Source: Liolophura sinensis (Eukaryota > Mollusca > Polyplacophora > Chitonida > Chitonidae). Taken from it: a stretch of DNA of 64,000 bases. The position numbers and the translations under genes are program-made. Below the pieces are notes generated by a model, which saw nothing but the letters and a program-made list of their open reading frames with translations, was not told the origin of the DNA and searched no databases. Shown here piece after piece: positions 57,601 through 64,000 of the stretch (the first letter of the stretch is position 1; each line of letters opens with the position of its first letter). Location of the stretch: positions 17,980,001-18,044,000 of the forward strand of contig NC_088307.1 in NCBI RefSeq assembly GCF_032854445.1, read 5' to 3'.

Positions 57601-60600
57601 GGCTCTCCTTGGCTCGGGGGTGCTGTCCTAACAGCTGATAAATACGCCAAAGATATCCCATTTCTGGATTCTTATGCATTAGAAAGATGGGAGGTTTGTG
57701 GATTTGTCTTACCAAAAGTCATGTTAAAGGAAAATATAATTTTGTTTTAATGTTTAATTGTTAACCTTGCAAAGACTGTACACATTGTTCATGTGTGAGG
57801 GGTCTCCTGTAAGTCCCCTGTTAAAATCACCATACTAGGGTCGAGCTTCAGAGAAAATGTTACATGCATAAAGTGCACCCAGATGTACAAAGCAGGCGGA
57901 CAGAAAATATGTACTAAATTTATTAACACCCAAATTCACATTAAGAAAAGCTATAAATGTATAGAGATATATGTAATGACTGTCAAGGTCTGCCAGCAAC
58001 CTGCGGATAATCATGGATGTCCCTTTGGCTTTGCCCTCGTTTCCTCCCACCATAATACTGGCCACTGCCGTAGAAGTAAAATATTTTTGAGTACGTCGTA
58101 AAACACCAATCAAATAAATAAATAAATAAATCAAAATCCTTGAGACAGTGTAAAACAAAAATGAAATCAGATAAAGAATGACTCATCAGAAATCAGATTT
58201 GTTGGCTGTAGAGTTTAATTCTAAAACATAAAATGTTTGGAATAATTGTACATAGGCAGTCAAATAAATAGGTGTTCTTATTCATATGATGTTTTGCTTA
58301 CAGTGTGTGCTGAAATTCATGGTGGGGACCAGTGAGGGTTCAGAAGGGGTGAGCCGCGATGTCGTGGAAATCCTCCTGCACTCAGGGCTCATGAAGGGGT
58401 GAATATTTCAATAGGCTGACTTACTTTTGAGACACTTGAATACCAAATTGGAAACATGATATGAGCTTGTAATTCTTAGTATACTAATACTGACATCACA
58501 CCAATGTCAGAAGAAGAACTGTGTTGCTCATTCTGTTATCTCTTAACATGGTATGTCTTAACCTAAATGCTAAGAATGAACCAATCTAAAGCTGTAAAGT
58601 CTTTATTCCTATGACATATTCCGACTTCAGGTTCATTGGTTTACTTTGTGGTAAAATAATGTGGAAAGTGTTTTACAGTTATGCAGATCAGGGGAGATAA
58701 TTTTGTGCAGCGAGATGAGCACTAAAGGGAGGTAACTGCATGTAGATGGTAAGATCATAAATTCAAACAAACCTGTCAGAAAGCTGAATGAAATCTTAAG
58801 ACACAAAATTCTCGATTTTCACTTGTATCTGCTTGAGAAATTGTTAAAACTTCCTTAATTGTGAGCAGTTTGTTGTGTGTTGTGTTCAATACTAGTCAAC
58901 CTCTCGTGTTTTGTGCTGCAGAGAAGCATCAGAGCCAACCCCATCCATCACATCTTTGGGCTTCAGTTTCTCCTGATGGAGACAAGTCAGCAGGTCTGGT
59001 TCTTCATGTTACAGTACTTGGACAATGTTGAGTGAGACAAAAGGGAGCAGAAAAACTTTTCTGTCAGTGTGCATCCATGTGCTTTGGTGCACCCTTGACT
59101 TGATATTACCAGCACAAAAGAGTTTTGATCTTAAAGTTCTAGCCCTACTGTGACTTAATATCAAAACGTTATTTGAGTATTCTGCATCTGCAGGCAAGTC
59201 TAAAAACAAATTTCAGACCTTTTTCTATAAACCTAGAAAATCATCCAGTTTTGTTTTAAGGCAACACCATCTTTGTGTTTTATGGGACACTACAAAAGCT
59301 GAAAATGGAATAAAAATGACAATTAAAATCTACCTTTTAACAGGAAAAATTGCTTGGATAGTTCACATTATTTTTGTTTTGATACCCTCCTTAAACAGTG
59401 AAAATAGGTTTATTCTGTCTGTAAAGCAATGATTTTTATATTTGGTTCATTTGATTGGTATTTTACGCCATATTCAAGGATATTTCTCTTATATGATGGC
59501 AGTCAGCATTGTGGTGGGAGGAAACCCCAAAACAATTTAAATTGGTGTAGCCTAATGTGTATTACCAGGAGTATGGGGAGCAATTTTTTCAAACCTTTTG
59601 AACTGAAGCTCAAACTCATTAAAAAAAGCCTACTGTGTAGCAGAGTGTGATGGAATGCAGTGTGTCCAGTGACTGCTCATTTTTGTCCTTACTGAAAACC
59701 TTCGTAGAGAATAAATTTTAGTAAAGCTAAACCCTGATTGGACATAATAACCTATGACACTTTTGCTTTTTGGTAAGTTCTAATCATTTGTACATTTGCT
59801 GTTTTCCATATTTGGGTTACATATATGTTGATTTAATGACTGTCTCTTAGTCTGTGTAGTGTGAACTTGTTATCTCCTGAGCCAATCACACACATGTACC
59901 AGCGCACCTACATACAGAATTGTTCCTCTATGGGCGTACGTGGAAAGGTCAGCCAGCAGCCAGTGCAGGTCGTGGGGTTTTATCCCACTATAATGCTGGC
60001 TGCTGTCGTGTAGGTGAAATATTCTTGAATACGGCGTAAAATAAATAAATACATATATATGTACTGATCAAGGAGCTTGGGCAGAGTTGTCATTAACCAC
60101 TAAAGCAGTTCTTTAAAAATGTATGATTGAGCTTTTTGTTTTCCTGATTTCAGACGAGAGGAATGGATCTAGTGGAATGTCTTTCATTTTTATTTCAACT
60201 CAGCTTTTCTACCTTAGGAAAGGTAAGTTGATGAACATGTCACTATGTTCATTTTGCTCCATGTACTCCGTGTAAGTTGAAGCCAAAATAATTTTTCAAA
60301 TACTTAAATGTTATTGGCTGTTGAATGTGATTCCATTAGAGCATTTTGAGTATTTCTAGACCAGTGACATCTAATAAATAACAATGAACATGACTATCTA
60401 ATTCTGCTTAAATCATGGTGCTAGGTGGTGTGCACTTTGCTTCTCTTTAAGCATTTACATAAACGATTAGAATCAAACCCCAAGTCTAACTGAGGTAAAT
60501 CGACGAGAGGCCGTATTGAACCGGTTATGTCGCACTGTCGGCAATGTTTTACTTGTGAGTGTTTCACACCTTTTTATGCTACTGTGAAGTAGATTTAATA

Positions 60601-63600
60601 ATAATTGAAATGATAACTTCATTTGCTTTCAGTGGTTTCCTCTATTAATGCTTCAGAAGTCAAATGATGTAATCAGGTGACTAGGTTCTTTGCAATGCAT
60701 TTATTGACTTATTTGTTTATTTCTTTCTTTTTTCTAGGATTACTCCACAGAGGGCATGAATGAGTCACAAATGAAGTTTTTACAACATCTCCGTGAGTTT
60801 GGACTCGTCTACCAAAGAAAGGTAAATGTGGGAAACGTCTTGGTTAATGAATTCTTGTACAGAAAGGCCCGGGAACATTTGAGCACATTGTCTGCTGGTG
60901 GATTTACTGTGTATTAAAAGCTCTGCTCATTTTCCTTCCTCCATAATGCTGGCTGTCATCACAAAAGTGAGATGTTCTTCAGAATGGTGTAAAGCATGAG
61001 TGAAATAAATGAATAACTGTTTTGAAAGAGTGATGTGTGGAAACTAATAATCATTTGAGATTTTCTCTCTTATTACAGATATTTTCTACATTTCATCAAG
61101 TTCTTGTATTGATCATTTTTACTGAAATATTTTAGTTACCTCAGAAATGCAAAAAAAAAATTTTTTTATAATTATGAAAGGTTTATTTTGGTCCATTTCT
61201 GTTTGACACTTTTATTATGTCAGTTGTCTGCCCTGATACTTAAGGAAATTAACCACAGGCTTTCTTTCCCTCTTCAGCGTAAATCTCAGAGATACTATCC
61301 CACCAGGCTCGCAATCAACCTGGCCTCTGGCCTTAACAAATCCAACACAGATGTCCACCGTACAGGATTCATCGTTGTTGAAACAAACTACAGGGTTTAC
61401 GCCTACACAGGTGAAAATGAATTGAGGCATCTTTTGGGCTCTCCTGTATATAGTATAGGCGTGGCTTATGATGTACCCTGAGCTTCAGCGTCCAGTAATA
61501 GTGAAAGTAATGTTAAACAGCATGTTAGGAGTGGTATCTTAAAAAGGATTACAGATGTTGAGCTCAGGGCTTGCACACATGTAAAGCACAATAGCACAAG
61601 ATATTGTTGATTCCGTCGTTGATTGGACGGATATGTGCATATTAAGAACTGTAAATTACTGAATTCCTTACTTAGCGTATTGTGTATTAGAATCACAGGT
61701 AAACAAAATGTTAGGTTTGGTGTCTTAAAATTTATTATATGTTTTGACCTGAAGTTTTACCTGCATATAAAGCACAATGACACCAAGGGGATGTTCCTTC
61801 TCTGATGCTCTGTTACCAAATTACCAAACTCACAAATTCAGTTCTTTATGCATTGAGCTGAAGTTTCTAGGTGTCTCGTCAATTAAAAGCGATTTTTCAC
61901 AATTTAAAAGCAAAACAAATACATGTTTACGTATTTGAAAGTGAAGTATTTATGATACACGGATATTTCTTTCTGTTATTTTCTTGTTGGAAAAAGAGTA
62001 ATGATCAATGATATTAAAGTTTGGAATTGTCTTCTCTAATCAAAAAAGAAATCAGAAATGTTGAAAATTTAAGTAATAGTAATACTTTGTATAAATTTAT
62101 GTAAACACTATACTTGTTTTGAAACTATAATATCCTTTACTCTCGAGAGGTGTGTTAATCTTTGTTCTCATGGTGCAAATTTTGACCACTCCAATGAAAA
62201 GAGGAAATTCGCCTTTTCTGAATGTAGCTTATAAAGCAGACTTGCCGTAACAGTTACATGTATATTGGGCATTCTTTTATCATAGGTGCTCAGTTGGTTA
62301 GCGCGATAGCGCAGCCTTATGACCCAGGAGTCTCTCACCAATGCGGTCGCTGTGAGTTCAAGTCCAGCTCATGCTGGCTTCCTCTGCGGCCGTATGTGGG
62401 AAGGTGTGACAGCAGCCTGTGGATGGTCGTGGGTTTCCCCCGGGCTATGCCCGGTTTCCTCCCACCATAACGCTGGCCGTCGTCGTGTAAGTGAAATATT
62501 CCTGAGTACGGCATAAAACACCAATCAAATAAATAAATACATCATAGGCTAACAATATTTTAGAGGTGGTGTCAAGAGATCAGTTTCTTAAATAAGCTTA
62601 AGAATAAATTTGTACATTTCAGATTCTCCTCTACAAGTTGCCTTAATTGCTCTCTTCTGTGAAATGTTGTACAGGTGGGTGAAAACAGATTGTTTGAAGG
62701 ACACATGAAACGCTCGGTTTTTATTTCTTAGTACAGACTATATGATGTGGCCCTAACATATGGTGGTACAAAAAAGATGCTCAACTTTCTTCTTGGGGCT
62801 TAAAATGGCTTTGAACTACAGTTTTCCTAAGGCCCCAGCAGTGTGTTCAGAAATTTTGTGGCCCTGCTGTGGTGATGTCAACAACTTCAGTGGTGACAGC
62901 TGTCAAACAACTTTTTTGAGTCCAAATTGGGATGTGCAGGATTAGATGGTCCCATGTTCCCATTATAGTTGTCAATGATGTCGTTTCCGAATATTTTTGT
63001 CCACTGACAGAAAACATGCATAAAAAACAGGGGTTATTAAGAAATATAAATGTGCCTCAAGAATAAAAATTTGGGGGGGGGGGAGCATATGTTTCTTCAG
63101 TTTTCGTACAACCATATTCTTCGCTTTCATGTTTCCCTTAAATTTATGATTTGCCAACTAATTGGAACAGGAAGAGGTAAATGTAGCACTTCTAATTTCT
63201 TTCCGTTTTTTTTTTTTTTTTTAATTTGAAAACTATGTCACTAAACATCAAGTAGAAGTCTTCATTTTCCAAAACTAGGATACAACTATTATAAATTCTA
63301 CTTAAAGGATTTTCAAAATCATTAATTTTGCACTTTGACCCTCTAATTAAAATTTTTCAAAAGCTAAATGTATAAGGGGAAATGCAGATACATTATATCT
63401 GGCAGTATTGAATCAAATAAAAACACCAAATCTCCGGTCGTAAGTGGGAAGGTGTGGCACCAACCTGTGAATGGTCCAGAGTTCCCCCTGGGCTCTGCTC
63501 AGTTTCCTCCCACCATAAATATGGCCACCATCTTATAAGTGAAATATTCTTGAGTATGACGTAAAACACCAATCAAATAAAAAAATAAACACACCAAACT

Positions 63601-63828
63601 TCGAAAATTCGTGATTGACAAGTTTTCCTGCATGTGGCCCAGAAATTTTTATATTGTGTTCAGTTTGTGTGTACAAGAAACCTGAACATCCAAACCGTCA
63701 ATAAAAAAATGAATCGGTTAATAATCTTTAGGGGTTTTTTTGTCTTCAGATTCCCAAACTTGAGCATAGGTAACTTGTCACGTGACAGTGTGAGACAGGC
63801 ACTGACAAGGGGGATAACTGCTGAGCAG
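54638..63828 (+). CDS. GTF2H4: General transcription factor IIH subunit 4 (p52), 3' part beyond the window
   Basis: p52 anchors and stimulates the XPB translocase in TFIIH, for promoter opening and nucleotide excision repair in the nucleus. Exons: 54638-54777, 56217-56321, 56807-56938, 57600-57693, 58304-58398, 58922-59031, 60154-60222, 60738-60821, 61278-61410, 62623-62674, 63750-63828. About 365 codons are covered of some 460 in the human protein as remembered. Diagnostic words are [78 protein letters not shown] and [15 protein letters not shown]. The ATG at 54638 follows an in-frame GTG and has A at -3. A second ATG four codons on is also possible. Exon 6 is two bases short of the expected frame (see findings). 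The C-terminal XPB-binding part lies past 64000. Confidence 0.95.
55037..55554. mobile_element. Long terminal-inverted-repeat element in GTF2H4 intron 1
   Basis: The left arm (55037-55235) and right arm (55317-55554) are inverted copies. Shared words, read left to right in the left arm, include caactcctttt, gttaatttcatactc, gattctctttgctg-like, acaccaacctaaagac and ccaccatatgtccctactc. A loop of about 80 bases separates them. No transposase frame is seen. Confidence 0.8.
56520..56632 (-). repeat. Dispersed family E copy, reverse orientation
   Basis: The reverse complement shares ttctgtgtagactg-like and gaagccctgaaattgg words with the copies at 34905 and 53870. Confidence 0.55.
57984..58133 (+). 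mobile_element. SINE A, head-truncated
   Basis: Body from aaggtctgccagcaacctg to the ATAA tail in a GTF2H4 intron. Confidence 0.8.
59444..59526 (-). mobile_element. SINE A fragment
   Basis: Tail-proximal part in reverse orientation (tttgattggtattttacgcc). Confidence 0.65.
59930..60050 (+). mobile_element. SINE A, head-truncated and diverged
   Basis: Words gggcgtacgtgg, ataatgctggctgctgtcgt and acggcgtaaaataaataaat. Confidence 0.7.
60335..60555 (-). repeat. Family C copy, reverse orientation
   Basis: Begins attttgagtatttctagacc, then taattctgcttaaatcatgg and ctaactgaggtaaatcgac. It lies in a GTF2H4 intron. Confidence 0.65.
60930..61015 (+). mobile_element. SINE A tail fragment, diverged
   Basis: ccataatgctggctgtcatc, gagatgttcttcagaatggt and an ATAA-like end. 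Confidence 0.55.
62287..62540 (+). mobile_element. SINE A, near full length, with target-site duplication
   Basis: It starts inside the A box (gctcagttgg) and has the B box and ATAA tail. The direct repeat atcatagg is at 62279-62286 and 62541-62548. Confidence 0.9.
62695..63065 (+). repeat. Dispersed family D copy, uninterrupted
   Basis: This is the reference copy for the split one at 34110-34870. It lies in the GTF2H4 intron before exon 63750-63828. Confidence 0.65.
63430..63590 (+). mobile_element. SINE A, head-truncated
   Basis: Body from tctccggtcgtaagtggg to an A/T-rich tail. Confidence 0.75.
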
Positions 63829-64000
63829 GTGAGTTGACTGGGTCATGGCAAGGCTACAGCCCTGCTGAAAAATATTGAAGAAATTGTATTTTGATCAAAC
63901 CTTCTGGATCAGTCATGTCTGTTTTATCTCCAGATTTTTTTATGTAGAAGCCTGGCTCGAGCATGAAGTTGATTTAGCTTAGAATAGAATAAGACTTGAC

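Noticed and set aside
32080-62516. A recurring 60-70-codon frame (words such as [17 protein letters not shown] and [16 protein letters not shown]) at many places and on both strands
   Set aside because: It is the translation of the SINE A body. Its recurrence reflects repeat copies, not a gene family.

Overview
The window is intron-rich, AT-rich animal nuclear DNA packed with short interspersed repeats. Most likely it comes from a mollusc or another lophotrochozoan. The evidence is spliced genes with GT-AG introns whose products match animal families, dozens of copies of a tRNA-headed SINE with an ATAA-rich tail of the kind abundant in molluscan genomes, and many minisatellites. The species cannot be named from the sequence.

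Three genes can be read with confidence. (1) 17835..22030, plus strand: a two-exon gene for a lysine-rich, coiled-coil protein ending in a death-domain-like segment. (2) 29620..52386, minus strand: 25 exons of valyl-tRNA synthetase, closest by recalled comparison to the mitochondrial VARS2 type. The HIGH-class and KMSKS signatures, the editing domain and the stop codon are all present; the extreme 5' end is unresolved. (3) 54638..63828, plus strand: eleven exons of GTF2H4 (TFIIH p52), running off the right edge. VARS2 and GTF2H4 are arranged head to head here; the same two genes are neighbours in the human MHC region, so this looks like an old linkage.

Layout: 0.4-2.6 kb is a decayed non-LTR retrotransposon. 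2.6-17.8 kb is repeat-dominated, with SINEs, an unclassified dispersed family (called C here), one TA-flanked MITE, a 47-bp array and one unexplained cysteine-rich open frame near 11.0-11.7 kb. 17.8-22.0 kb is the death-domain gene. 22-29 kb holds repeats, a MITE carrying a nested SINE, a fold-back element and an 81-codon frame with a signal-peptide-like start and 18-residue repeats. 29.6-52.4 kb is VARS2, whose introns carry six different minisatellites, one of which repeats the splice acceptor of an exon. 54.6 kb to the end is GTF2H4, with a long inverted-repeat element in intron 1.

VARS2 charges valine tRNA for mitochondrial translation and GTF2H4 works in transcription initiation and nucleotide excision repair. 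The two are not known to act together, so a shared promoter would be a matter of co-expression. Exon boundaries were assigned by hand from splice signals, reading phase and similarity to remembered family members; no alignment or search was run.
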